A program made the position numbers and the translations under genes. Of a stretch of 32,548 nt of DNA, positions 4,396 to 11,660 are shown piece after piece. The stretch is from a virus. Position 1 is the stretch's first letter, and every line of letters begins with the position of its first letter. The DNA lies in the IMG/VR virus record IMGVR_UViG_3300045999_001001, positions 1 through 32,548 of that record, one strand, 5' to 3'. The notes beneath the pieces are model-generated. The model did no database searches. It saw only the letters and a list, made by a program, of their open reading frames with translations, and was not told the DNA's origin.

Positions 4396-5127
4396 ATGCA
4401 CTATTACAAACGAAACCTTGGCGACTATGCAAAGAAAGCTGGTCGGCTAACTATGCTTCAGCACGGTTCGTACACGCTTCTTATTGATTCGTGCTATGAC
4501 CGTGAAGTATTCCCCACATTAGAGCAGGCACTTGAATGGACTTGGGCATCGACAGAAGCAGAGGTCGAGGCTGTAAAGTTTGTTTTATCTAGGTTTTTCA
4601 CGCTGGATAAAGATGGCTGCTATGTGCAAGACAGAATCCTGCAAGAGTTGCTTGAATACCATGCTAAAGCAGACACGAATAAACGTATCGCCATTGAAAG
4701 AGAAACGAAGCGTAGGGAAAAAAGCACGAACCGTGAACAAAGCGTAAACGAACCTCCACCTAACCATAAACCAATAACCAATAACCATAAACCAATAAAA
4801 GAAAGAGCAACTAGCGTTGCTTGCCCTCCTGATGTAAACGAACAGGTTTGGCAAGATTGGCTGCAACTGCGGAAATCAAAAAAGGCATCAGTCACCGAAA
4901 CCGTGGTTAAGGGCGCACGGGCTGAAGCTGCCAAGTTGGGGTGGGAATTAGAAAAGTTTTTGGTTGAATGGTGTACCAGAGGTAGCCAAGGCTTAAAAGC
5001 TGAATGGATTACTGAAAAACAAACACAAAATGGCCTGACAAAAACAGGGCAGCGCAATGCCACTGTCCTGCAAGGCTTAACTCGTGGGTTACTTGGAGGG
5101 CAAAGCAATGTCCAATTACTCAAATAA
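4396..5127 (+). CDS. DUF1376 (YdaU-like) replication initiator, lambda-O analogue
   Basis: 243 aa. The N-terminus (MHYYKRNLGDYAKKAGRLT, then HGSYTLLIDSCYDRE and a helix to about residue 90) is the DUF1376 domain found in phage replication proteins of the O type. A polar linker (about 100-140) contains NHKPI twice, encoded by the heptad repeat array. The C-terminal part (QVWQDWLQLRKSKKASVT to WITEK, about 150-215) resembles the helical tail common to phage replisome-organiser proteins. There is no convincing SD before the ATG, which follows a T8 tract and a possible hairpin; translation may be controlled by the upstream RNA. Followed by the P-like gene with a 20-bp overlap. Confidence 0.8.
   Translation: MHYYKRNLGDYAKKAGRLTMLQHGSYTLLIDSCYDREVFPTLEQALEWTWASTEAEVEAVKFVLSRFFTLDKDGCYVQDRILQELLEYHAKADTNKRIAIERETKRREKSTNREQSVNEPPPNHKPITNNHKPIKERATSVACPPDVNEQVWQDWLQLRKSKKASVTETVVKGARAEAAKLGWELEKFLVEWCTRGSQGLKAEWITEKQTQNGLTKTGQRNATVLQGLTRGLLGGQSNVQLLK
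4762..4796 (+). repeat. Five tandem 7-bp iterons, candidate replication origin
   Basis: AACCATA, AACCAAT, AACCAAT, AACCATA, AACCAAT: five perfectly adjacent heptads inside the linker-coding part of the replication initiator gene. Lambda and relatives carry origin iterons in the same place within O. The unit is not a multiple of 3, so protein repetition alone does not explain the exact phase. Confidence 0.55.
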
Positions 5128-5479
5128 CGAATGCACTCAGGATGAAGGGCTGGACTACATTTTTGGCCGCATGAGTGCAATTTACGGGGCAGCATTTTTG
5201 CGGCACTGGGAGGGCGTTGACCTCGAGCTGGTGCGGCAAGAATGGCAAAAGCAGCTTGGCAACTTTTTGACTTATCGCCCAAGCATGGACTACGCCATTG
5301 ACCGTTGCCATGCTGATTACCCGCCAAGCGCAATTAAGTTCCGAGAATTCTGCAATGCAGGGCCAAACATTCCGCGAAACCAAGCCCAGATTGAATACAA
5401 CCCAAAGCCTGTTGACCCTGAAGTTATTGCCGAGGCCAAACGCAAACTTGCTGAGTTAAGGTCAAGATGGACGAATTAG
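5108..5479 (+). CDS. Lambda P-like replication protein (putative helicase loader)
   Basis: 123 aa. The pattern FGRMSAIYGAAFLRHW, then W-x-x-x-L in VRQEWQKQLGNF, then DYPPSAIKFREFCNAGP (about residues 18-80) is that of phage P-type proteins, which bring the host DnaB helicase to the initiator. The tail (residues 95-123) is charged and helical. Start 5108 has GGAGG 10 nt upstream; the in-frame ATG at 5084 lacks this. It follows the O-like gene directly, which strengthens the call. P-family sequences are divergent, so the assignment relies partly on position. Confidence 0.7.
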   Translation: MSNYSNNECTQDEGLDYIFGRMSAIYGAAFLRHWEGVDLELVRQEWQKQLGNFLTYRPSMDYAIDRCHADYPPSAIKFREFCNAGPNIPRNQAQIEYNPKPVDPEVIAEAKRKLAELRSRWTN

Positions 5480-5661
5480 AAAAATTAATGTGCAGTGCGC
5501 CTGGTTGCCAGAAACGCTGGTCTGTCCACATAAATGGACAAAAGCCAATGTGCTCAGAGCACCAATGGTCGGACAAAAAGCCTGCAACCAAGCGGGATAT
5601 TGCAGTCGCAACATTTACGCAACCACCAGCCCAGCACTGGCAAGATGATGAGATTTTTTAA
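5467..5661 (+). CDS. Small Cys/His protein
   Basis: 64 aa. Cys9, Cys14, Cys29 and His32 (CSAPGC and CSEH) could bind one zinc. The end, HWQDDEIF, is an acidic-hydrophobic tip recalling SSB tails, less convincingly than the one at 1234-1479. The start overlaps the P-like stop by 13 bp with AAGG upstream. Likely a replication accessory by context only. Confidence 0.7.
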   Translation: MDELEKLMCSAPGCQKRWSVHINGQKPMCSEHQWSDKKPATKRDIAVATFTQPPAQHWQDDEIF

Positions 5662-5664
5662 TGC

Positions 5665-5940
5665 ATGACCACAAATCCCTACTGGACAGAAGACGGGAAG
5701 GCCAAGAATTTAGCCTTGCTGACATCAACCGAGCGTTGCAAGATGCTGGAGACCTTGCGCCAGACCGAAGCAAGAGACTGGATTCGCCGATACCGACTGA
5801 AAGCAAAACAACTGGGGGCACTAGCAGCACAGGCATGGTGGGAGGGTGTCAAATTGAGCCTAAAGAAGCGGCGTGGCCAGGCTGGTCTCGATACCTTGAT
5901 TGCAGAAATGGAGAGACAACGTGATGTCAATCGTCTTTGA
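5665..5940 (+). CDS. Hypothetical phage protein, helical and basic
   Basis: 91 aa, opening MTTNPYWTEDGKAKNLALL. It is helical and basic with a Trp-rich segment (AAQAWWEGVKLSLKKRRG, about residues 53-71). An alternative frame from 5661 has a TAATG link with the previous stop but gives an unlikely Gly/Ser/Pro-rich product, so frame 5665 is preferred. The stop overlaps the rusA start region by 17 bp. I recall similar unnamed proteins beside rusA in other phages; function unknown. Confidence 0.7.
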   Translation: MTTNPYWTEDGKAKNLALLTSTERCKMLETLRQTEARDWIRRYRLKAKQLGALAAQAWWEGVKLSLKKRRGQAGLDTLIAEMERQRDVNRL

Positions 5941-6343
5941 TGTGCCGCTTGAACCCAAGGGCAAAGGCAGGCCGAGGTTTTCCCGACATGGGAAGTTCAC
6001 CAAGGTTTACACCGACCAAGCAACACTTGATTACGAAACCGCAATCCAACTGTGCGCCAGCAAAGCAATGGGGGTAAGCAAGCCCATAGAAACGCCTGTG
6101 AGTGTTTATTTGTACATCAGGGTATCAATTCCTAAGTCGTACTCAAAAAAGCGCACAGAGGCTTGTTTAAGCGGTTCTGAGCGCCCAGCAAAGAAGCCAG
6201 ATATTGACAATATTGCAAAAGCATTTTTGGACGCAATGAACGGTACGGTTTACCTTGACGATACTCAAGTGGTTGACTTGAACATCAAAAAGATTTACTC
6301 AGCGGTGGCTGGGGTGGATGTAGCAATTATGGAGGCTGCATGA
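5924..6343 (+). CDS. rusA: RusA-type Holliday junction resolvase
   Basis: 139 aa. Cuts four-way DNA junctions so branched replication products can be packaged. The N-terminal VPLEPKGKGRPRFSR (residues 7-21) and the acidic cluster KPDIDNIAKAFLDAMNG then VYLDDTQVV (91-117) give Asp93, Asp95, Asn96, Asp103, Asp112 and Asp113, matching the RusA metal-binding pattern. Length is typical (E. coli RusA about 120). The start at 5924 has GGAG about 11 nt upstream. Its stop overlaps the next start (ATGA). Confidence 0.94.
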   Translation: MSIVFDVPLEPKGKGRPRFSRHGKFTKVYTDQATLDYETAIQLCASKAMGVSKPIETPVSVYLYIRVSIPKSYSKKRTEACLSGSERPAKKPDIDNIAKAFLDAMNGTVYLDDTQVVDLNIKKIYSAVAGVDVAIMEAA

Positions 6344-7134
6344 ACCCTTACAAAATAACCGAACCAACGTGCATCAGTTTTAGCGGTGGGCGCACAAGTG
6401 CCTATATGTTGTATAAAGTATTAGAAGCTGGGGGGGGGCAACTGCCAAGCGAGGCTGTTGTTTGCTTTGCCAATACTGGCAAGGAAGATGAGGCCACATT
6501 GAAGTTTGTACAAGCCTGCTCTAACAATTGGAATGTCCCTATCGTTTGGCTTGAGTTTGCTAAAAACCCGCAGAAATTTGTTGAAGTTGACTTTAAAGCA
6601 GCATCCAGAGATGGTGAACCCTTTGCCGAGATGATTCAACAAAAGCAGTTTTTGCCAAACTCAGTTATGCGATTCTGTACAACAGAACTCAAGATTCACC
6701 CGATAACTCGCTTCATGAAGTCAAAAGGGTTTGATGAATTTCAGACTTTTGCAGGGATTCGGGCTGATGAACCAAGGCGAGTCAGTAAATTGCGGCAAAC
6801 AGTCCATGCACCCTTGGCCTTGGCTGGTGTCACCCAAACCCATGTCCAGCAGTTTTGGAAAGAAAACGATTTCGATCTTGGTCTTCAGTTTGTGGACAAG
6901 ATAACACCGCTTGGAAACTGTGATTTGTGCTTTATGAAGGGCGCACATCAACTAATGTCCATCATTCAGCATGAGCCTAATCGGGCTATTTGGTGGGCAA
7001 AGCAAGAGGAAATCATTGGCGGCAGATTTTCAAAAGACCGCCCGACCTATGCTTCAATGAGCCAATTTGGAAAAGACCAAATAGATTTGTTTGACGCAAC
7101 AGAGGAAACAATAGCTTGTTTTTGTGGAGATTAA
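6340..7134 (+). CDS. PP-loop enzyme, PAPS reductase/DndC-like family
   Basis: 264 aa. Belongs to the adenine-nucleotide alpha-hydrolase (PP-loop) superfamily: SGGRTS (residues 15-20) binds ATP pyrophosphate, FANTGKEDEATL follows the second strand, and RFCTTELKIHP (111-121) plus GIRADEPRR (139-147) are typical of PAPS-reductase-like proteins. Cys113, the CDLC pair (Cys194, Cys197) and the C-terminal CFC (Cys260, Cys262) could hold an Fe-S cluster or zinc. Phage relatives are common but their substrates are mostly unknown: sulfur insertion into a nucleic acid, sulfate reduction or host-defence roles are all possible. GGAGG precedes the ATG. The gene contains a run of nine G at 6430-6438. Confidence 0.88.
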   Translation: MNPYKITEPTCISFSGGRTSAYMLYKVLEAGGGQLPSEAVVCFANTGKEDEATLKFVQACSNNWNVPIVWLEFAKNPQKFVEVDFKAASRDGEPFAEMIQQKQFLPNSVMRFCTTELKIHPITRFMKSKGFDEFQTFAGIRADEPRRVSKLRQTVHAPLALAGVTQTHVQQFWKENDFDLGLQFVDKITPLGNCDLCFMKGAHQLMSIIQHEPNRAIWWAKQEEIIGGRFSKDRPTYASMSQFGKDQIDLFDATEETIACFCGD

Positions 7135-7464
7135 ATGAGACCAGAAGATGCGGCGCAAGCCATCAGAGATAAAGCCCCAGCATTTGGGGAAGCCAAAGCC
7201 CAACGGGTTTACCTTGAGGAATTCCGCAAATCCAAAAAAGCCCTGCTGATGAAAGATGCCTTAACATTGGGCATTGAAGCGGCAAACGCACAGGAGCGGG
7301 AAGCATATGCCCACCCAAGTTATCAACAGCTTATCCGGGGGTTGGCTGAAGCTATTGAAAAAGAGGAAACGCTGAAATGGGAGATTGAGGCGGCACGGCT
7401 GGACATTGAGATTTGGCGTTCACGTGAAGCAACCAACAGAAACCAAGACAGGGCGCACCAGTGA
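7135..7464 (+). CDS. Hypothetical helical phage protein
   Basis: 109 aa, nearly all helix, charged, opening MRPEDAAQAIRDKAPAFGEA. The middle (EEFRKSKKALLMKDAL and AQEREAYAHPSYQQLIRGL) and the end (KWEIEAARLDIEIWRSREAT) resemble a conserved small protein seen near replication and recombination genes of many phages; I know no function. GGAG lies 5 nt before the ATG, directly after the PP-loop gene. Confidence 0.78.
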   Translation: MRPEDAAQAIRDKAPAFGEAKAQRVYLEEFRKSKKALLMKDALTLGIEAANAQEREAYAHPSYQQLIRGLAEAIEKEETLKWEIEAARLDIEIWRSREATNRNQDRAHQ

Positions 7465-7646
7465 AATGCCCAGTTTGTGGAACATGGACAATCGTCAAAG
7501 AGACCCGAACATCAACAGGCAACACGAGGCGCAGGCGCATGGAATGTGCAAATGAGCACAGGTTTACAACACTGGAGACAATCGTTGATAGAAAAACACC
7601 AATACATCAGAAGCAAAAAACTGCTGAAGATGGTGGCAAGTCTTGA
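7461..7646 (+). CDS. NrdR/Ogr-like zinc-ribbon microprotein
   Basis: 61 aa, starting with GTG in a GTGA overlap. CPVCGTWTIVKETRTS, a basic turn (RRRR) and ECANEHRFTTLE match the zinc-ribbon of NrdR-type and small phage activator proteins, with Cys3, Cys6, Cys29 and His32 as ligands. No ATP-cone follows, so it is not NrdR itself. It may act as a small transcription or DNA-binding factor. The next gene overlaps it in another frame. Confidence 0.72.
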   Translation: MKCPVCGTWTIVKETRTSTGNTRRRRMECANEHRFTTLETIVDRKTPIHQKQKTAEDGGKS

Positions 7647-7899
7647 CTGCCAAGCCTGCGGGTCGGGTCACATGGTCCAAGCCGCACACACAAACTGGGG
7701 CGGTGGTAAGGGCAGAGGAATCAAAGCGGATGACAATCTGGTGGCGGCTTTATGCTTGAAATGCCATTACGAGATTGACCAAGGGAAAACACTAAGCAAA
7801 CAGGAAAGGCAAGATTTATGGCAAAAGGCGCATATTGCAACCATTGCGGCTCTCGCAGAAGATTGGCCTGTGGATGTTCCCAAACCGATGGAGACTTAA
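7585..7899 (+). CDS. DUF1364-like HNH-type nuclease
   Basis: 104 aa from the TTG at 7585. IRSKKLLKMVASLDCQACG, QAAHTN, the Gly-rich GGGKGRG, KADDNLVAALCLKCHYEID and a helical tail resemble the DUF1364/HNH-type phage endonucleases. Ligands are Cys22, Cys25, Cys57 and Cys60, with His35 and His61. The start is uncertain: the TTG has GGAG 7 nt upstream and gives the usual N-terminus, while in-frame ATGs at 7552 and 7477 lack a good SD and would overlap the zinc-ribbon gene further. The role would be DNA processing late in replication or before packaging. Confidence 0.75.
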   Translation: MIEKHQYIRSKKLLKMVASLDCQACGSGHMVQAAHTNWGGGKGRGIKADDNLVAALCLKCHYEIDQGKTLSKQERQDLWQKAHIATIAALAEDWPVDVPKPMET

Positions 7900-8337
7900 A
7901 TGAAAACCGTCAACAAACCCAAAACTAAACCAAAAAGCCCAGACAGAACAGAACTAGCCGAATTGGTATTTGCGGGTATGCGAAACGGTCTAAGCGCCCA
8001 CCAAGCCTGCAAACAAATCGGCCTGCCTCAAAGTACATTTAACCACTGGCTTAATGATGACTCTAAAATGGCGGCAGAGTACGCGCGCGCGAGGGAAGAC
8101 TTAATCGAACACATAGCCTCGGAGACCTTAAGAATTGCTGATACTCCTGTTGGAAGTACAGACAGCGGCGCAACCGATTCGGGCGCAGTGCAAAAACAGA
8201 GATTGCAGGTTGACACTAGAAAATGGCTTTTGTCTAAGTTAGCCCCGAAAAAATGGGGCGATAAGTTAGAGCTTTCCAGTGACCCAGAAAACCCGCTGTT
8301 TGAAAAACTTGAACGTGTTGTAGTCAAAAATGGGTAA
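7900..8337 (+). CDS. terS: Terminase small subunit
   Basis: 145 aa. Recognises the packaging site and delivers DNA to the large subunit. The N-terminus has a helix-turn-helix (NGLSAHQACKQIGLPQSTFNHW, residues 30-51), and the C-terminus carries the family's RLQVDTRKWLLSKLAPKKWGDK (about 105-126). Position directly before terL with an 8-bp overlap supports the call. GGAG lies 9 nt upstream. A CGCGCGCGCG stretch in the middle falls in a helical region and keeps the frame. Confidence 0.87.
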   Translation: MKTVNKPKTKPKSPDRTELAELVFAGMRNGLSAHQACKQIGLPQSTFNHWLNDDSKMAAEYARAREDLIEHIASETLRIADTPVGSTDSGATDSGAVQKQRLQVDTRKWLLSKLAPKKWGDKLELSSDPENPLFEKLERVVVKNG

Positions 8338-9556
8338 AACCCTGCAAATCCACACTCCAGAATGGTGCTTGCCATTGCTTGAGCCAGCCCGATACAAGGG
8401 CGCATGGGGTGGTCGGGGCAGCGGTAAGTCCCATGCCTTTGCCGAGCTGATGATTGAGGAACACATCATCGACCCCAAGCGCAGAAGCGTTTGCGTGCGT
8501 GAAATACAGAAGTCCCTTAACCAATCGGTCAAACGCCTGCTGGAGACCAAGATTGAGGCCATGAATGCGGGGGCGTACTTTGAAGTACAGGATTCGGTCA
8601 TCAAGTCCAAAAAGGGCGATGGGGCGATTATTTTCCAAGGGATGCAGAACCACACCGCCGACTCGATTAAATCGCTGGAAGGGTACGACTGCGCTTGGGT
8701 TGAGGAAGCCCAGTCATTAAGCCAAACCAGCCTTGACCTACTGAGACCAACAATCCGCAAGCCCAACAGCGAACTGTGGTTTACATGGAATCCTCGCCAA
8801 GAATCCGACCCAGTGGATTTTTTACTGCGGGGACCAGAACCGCCAGCCAGTGCAACGGTCATCAAGGTGAATTTTGGGGAAAACCCGTGGTTTCCTGATG
8901 TCCTGCGGGAAGAGATGGAGTACGACAAACGGCGTGACCCTGACAAATACCAGCACGTTTGGATGGGTCAGTACCTACGAAACAGCAACAGCCGGGTATT
9001 CAGAAACTGGAAGGTTGAAGATTTTGATGCCCCACAAGAAGCAATCCACCGACTGGGTGCGGACTGGGGATTCTCTGTTGACCCAACAGTTTTGGTGCGA
9101 TGCCACATTATTGGGCGAACCCTGTACATTGATTACGAGGCTTACATGGTGGGGTGTGAGATTGTCAACACGCCTGAACTGTTCATGCAAGTGCCAGAGG
9201 CTGAGAAGTGGCCTATCGTTGCCGACTCAGCCCGACCAGAGACCATCAGCCACATGAAGCGCAATGGCTTTCCAAAAATCATGACTGCGGTCAAAGGGCC
9301 AAAGTCGGTCGAGGAGGGCATCGAGTTCTTGAAGAATTATGACATTGTGGTTCATCCTCGCTGTATTCACACCATTGACGAACTGAGTCTGTACAGTTAT
9401 AAATCAGACCCATTGACGGGGCGAATCCTGCCCCAGCTTGAGGACAAAAAGAATCATGTGATTGATGCTTTGCGGTATGCGTGTGAGGGTATCAGGCGGT
9501 CAGCGGTCACAAAACCAGCTACATTTACGCCATTGCCCAATGTCAAACGCTGGTAG
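8330..9556 (+). CDS. terL: Terminase large subunit (ATPase and nuclease)
   Basis: 408 aa. Motor that packages DNA into the prohead and cuts the concatemer. Walker A GGRGSGKS (residues 27-34), Walker B CAWVEE (121-126) and the nuclease acids Asp245 (ADWGFSVDPT), Asp299 (ADSARPE) and Asp379 (HVIDALRYA) are all present, matching the Terminase_3/3C family. Length is normal. No SD is obvious; the start lies within the end of the small-subunit gene, so translation is probably coupled. All key residues are intact. Confidence 0.97.
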   Translation: MGKTLQIHTPEWCLPLLEPARYKGAWGGRGSGKSHAFAELMIEEHIIDPKRRSVCVREIQKSLNQSVKRLLETKIEAMNAGAYFEVQDSVIKSKKGDGAIIFQGMQNHTADSIKSLEGYDCAWVEEAQSLSQTSLDLLRPTIRKPNSELWFTWNPRQESDPVDFLLRGPEPPASATVIKVNFGENPWFPDVLREEMEYDKRRDPDKYQHVWMGQYLRNSNSRVFRNWKVEDFDAPQEAIHRLGADWGFSVDPTVLVRCHIIGRTLYIDYEAYMVGCEIVNTPELFMQVPEAEKWPIVADSARPETISHMKRNGFPKIMTAVKGPKSVEEGIEFLKNYDIVVHPRCIHTIDELSLYSYKSDPLTGRILPQLEDKKNHVIDALRYACEGIRRSAVTKPATFTPLPNVKRW

Positions 9557-9578
9557 ATAATCGCTTCAAAGGACAAAT

Positions 9579-11657
9579 ATGGCACGAATACCCAATGACC
9601 AACGCCTTGCCAATCTGCACGCTGAAGCACTGCGGCAGTTCAACGATATACAAACTGCATTGCGGGATGAACGCCTGCAATGCCTGCAAGACAGACGGTT
9701 TTATTCTCTCTGCGGCGCACAGTGGGAAGGCCCATTGTGGGATCAGTACGAAAACAAACCCAAGTTTGAGGTCAACAAAATCATGTTGGCGGTCATTCGC
9801 ATCGTCAATGAATATCGCAATAACCGCATCACCGTTGACTATGTAAGCAAAGACGGGACTGAAAACGACAGACTGGCAGAAGTCTGTGATGGTCTGTATC
9901 GTGCTGATGAACAGGCATCGGTTGCTGATGAGGCTTACGACAACGCCTTTGAGGAAGCCGTGGGCGGTGGCATTGGCGCATGGCGCTTACGGACTGTCTA
10001 CGAGGACGAGGAAGACCCAGAGAACGAGCGCCAGCGCATCAGGTTCGAGCCAATCTTTGATGCTGACTCCAGCGTGTTCTTTGACCTAAATGCCAAGCGA
10101 CAAGACAAGTCGGACGCTAAGTATTGCTTTGTGGTCACCAGCATGACCCGTGAAAGCTACAAAGAAACCTACAACGATGACCCAACGGACTGGCCAAAAA
10201 TCATCCATCAATACGAGTTTGACTGGGCAACACCAGACGTAGTGTTTGTGGCTGAGTACTACAAGGTTGAGGAAAAGACCGAGGTTATCCGCATATTCCA
10301 AGCGATTGATGGGACTGAGGAACGCTATACCCAGACGGACTTTGCGAACGATGAGGCGCTAGAGGAAACCCTGATGGCAATCGGCACTCGCGAGGTGCGC
10401 CAAAAGCGTATCAAGCGGATGCGAGTTCGCAAATACATCATGTCGGGCGGCAAGGTGCTCGAGGACGCAGGCTACATTGCAGGCCGAAACATTCCCATTG
10501 TGGTGGTCTACGGCAAGCGGTGGTTTGTGGACAACATTGAGCGTTGCATGGGTGCTGTGCGCCTAGCTAAAGATGCCCAACGCCTTAAGAATATGCAACT
10601 GTCCAAGCTGGGCGAGATAAGCGCACTGTCTAGTATCGAAAAGCCCATCATGACCCCTGAGCAAGTAGCAGGGCATCAAGTGATGTGGGCTGAAGACAAT
10701 CTGCGGGATTACCCTTATCTGCTGGTCAACCCAATCACTGGGCCAGATGGCAACACTCAAGTGACTGGGCCATTGGCTTACACCAAGTCGGCAGCAATCC
10801 CGCCTGCAATGGCGGCACTGTTGCAGATTACCGAGCAGGATATGCAGGACATTTTGGGCAACCCACAAGGGGCTGACAAGATGGTTTCAGGCGTATCAGG
10901 CAAAGCGGTAGAGATGATTCAAACCCGTGTGGATATGCAGACCTTCATCTACATGAGCAACTTCGCCAAGGGTATGAAGCGATGCGGCGAGATATGGCTT
11001 GGCATGGCAAAGGAAATCTACACCGAGGACAAGCGCAAGATGAAAACCATTGCCCCAACTGGTGAGGCTGGCATGGTCGAACTGATGCAACCCACGATTG
11101 ACACCGAGACTGGTGCTGTGGTGATGGCAAATGACCTGTCCAGCGCCACATTTGATGTGGTTGCCGAGGTTGGACCATCATCCAGCAGTAAACGTGCGGC
11201 CACGGTCAGAGCGTTGACAGGAATGCTTCAAATCACCCAAGACCCTGAGACCCAGCAAGTTCTGACTGCAATGGCGATGATGAACATGGAAGGCGAGGGC
11301 GTTGGGGATGCAAATGCTTATTTCCGCAAGAAGTTACTGCGGATGGGTGTTGTACAGGCAACCGAAGATGAAGCACAGGAAATGATGGTAGAGATACAGG
11401 GTCAGCCTCAAGACCCCAATGCCGTATTCCTGCAAGCAGCGGCTGAAGAGGCAATGGCTAAGGCGGCTAAAGCCAGAGCCGATACCGTGGACACAATCGC
11501 CGATGCCGAATACAAACGTGCCAAGACTGTTGAAACGCTGGCAAAAGTGGACATGGATTCGCAAGAACGTGCTATGCGGATGATGGAGACGGTTGTCCCG
11601 CCTGGCCAGATTGAACCAACACCAGGCACACGGGTTATGGTCGAGCCAGGGGTTTAA
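9579..11657 (+). CDS. Portal protein, P22-type
   Basis: 692 aa, close to P22 gp1 (725). Twelve copies form the ring through which DNA enters and leaves. The N-terminal FYSLCGAQWEGPLWDQYENKP region (about residues 42-62), followed by VNEYRNNRITVDYVSKDG, is characteristic of P22-like portals. The C-terminal part (from about residue 600) is a long Ala/Glu/Lys helix (ADAEYKRAKTVETLAKVD) like the barrel helix. AAGGA precedes the ATG. It follows terL, as expected. Confidence 0.95.
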   Translation: MARIPNDQRLANLHAEALRQFNDIQTALRDERLQCLQDRRFYSLCGAQWEGPLWDQYENKPKFEVNKIMLAVIRIVNEYRNNRITVDYVSKDGTENDRLAEVCDGLYRADEQASVADEAYDNAFEEAVGGGIGAWRLRTVYEDEEDPENERQRIRFEPIFDADSSVFFDLNAKRQDKSDAKYCFVVTSMTRESYKETYNDDPTDWPKIIHQYEFDWATPDVVFVAEYYKVEEKTEVIRIFQAIDGTEERYTQTDFANDEALEETLMAIGTREVRQKRIKRMRVRKYIMSGGKVLEDAGYIAGRNIPIVVVYGKRWFVDNIERCMGAVRLAKDAQRLKNMQLSKLGEISALSSIEKPIMTPEQVAGHQVMWAEDNLRDYPYLLVNPITGPDGNTQVTGPLAYTKSAAIPPAMAALLQITEQDMQDILGNPQGADKMVSGVSGKAVEMIQTRVDMQTFIYMSNFAKGMKRCGEIWLGMAKEIYTEDKRKMKTIAPTGEAGMVELMQPTIDTETGAVVMANDLSSATFDVVAEVGPSSSSKRAATVRALTGMLQITQDPETQQVLTAMAMMNMEGEGVGDANAYFRKKLLRMGVVQATEDEAQEMMVEIQGQPQDPNAVFLQAAAEEAMAKAAKARADTVDTIADAEYKRAKTVETLAKVDMDSQERAMRMMETVVPPGQIEPTPGTRVMVEPGV

Positions 11658-11660
11658 GAC

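Noticed and set aside
4620-5333. 237-aa minus-strand ORF
   Set aside because: Lies opposite the O-like and P-like genes; low-complexity Pro/Ser/Arg product, no RBS.
5661-5924. Alternative frame beginning with a TAATG link
   Set aside because: The start context is tidy but the product is Gly/Ser/Pro-rich and unlike a folded protein; the frame at 5665 gives a plausible helical protein.
3952-7899. Integrase or attP indicating a temperate phage
   Set aside because: A Cro-like gene is present, but no recombinase, excisionase or attachment-type repeat is visible anywhere in the window.
8266-8946. 226-aa minus-strand ORF
   Set aside because: Antisense to terL, whose motifs are all intact; Ser/Arg-rich shadow frame.
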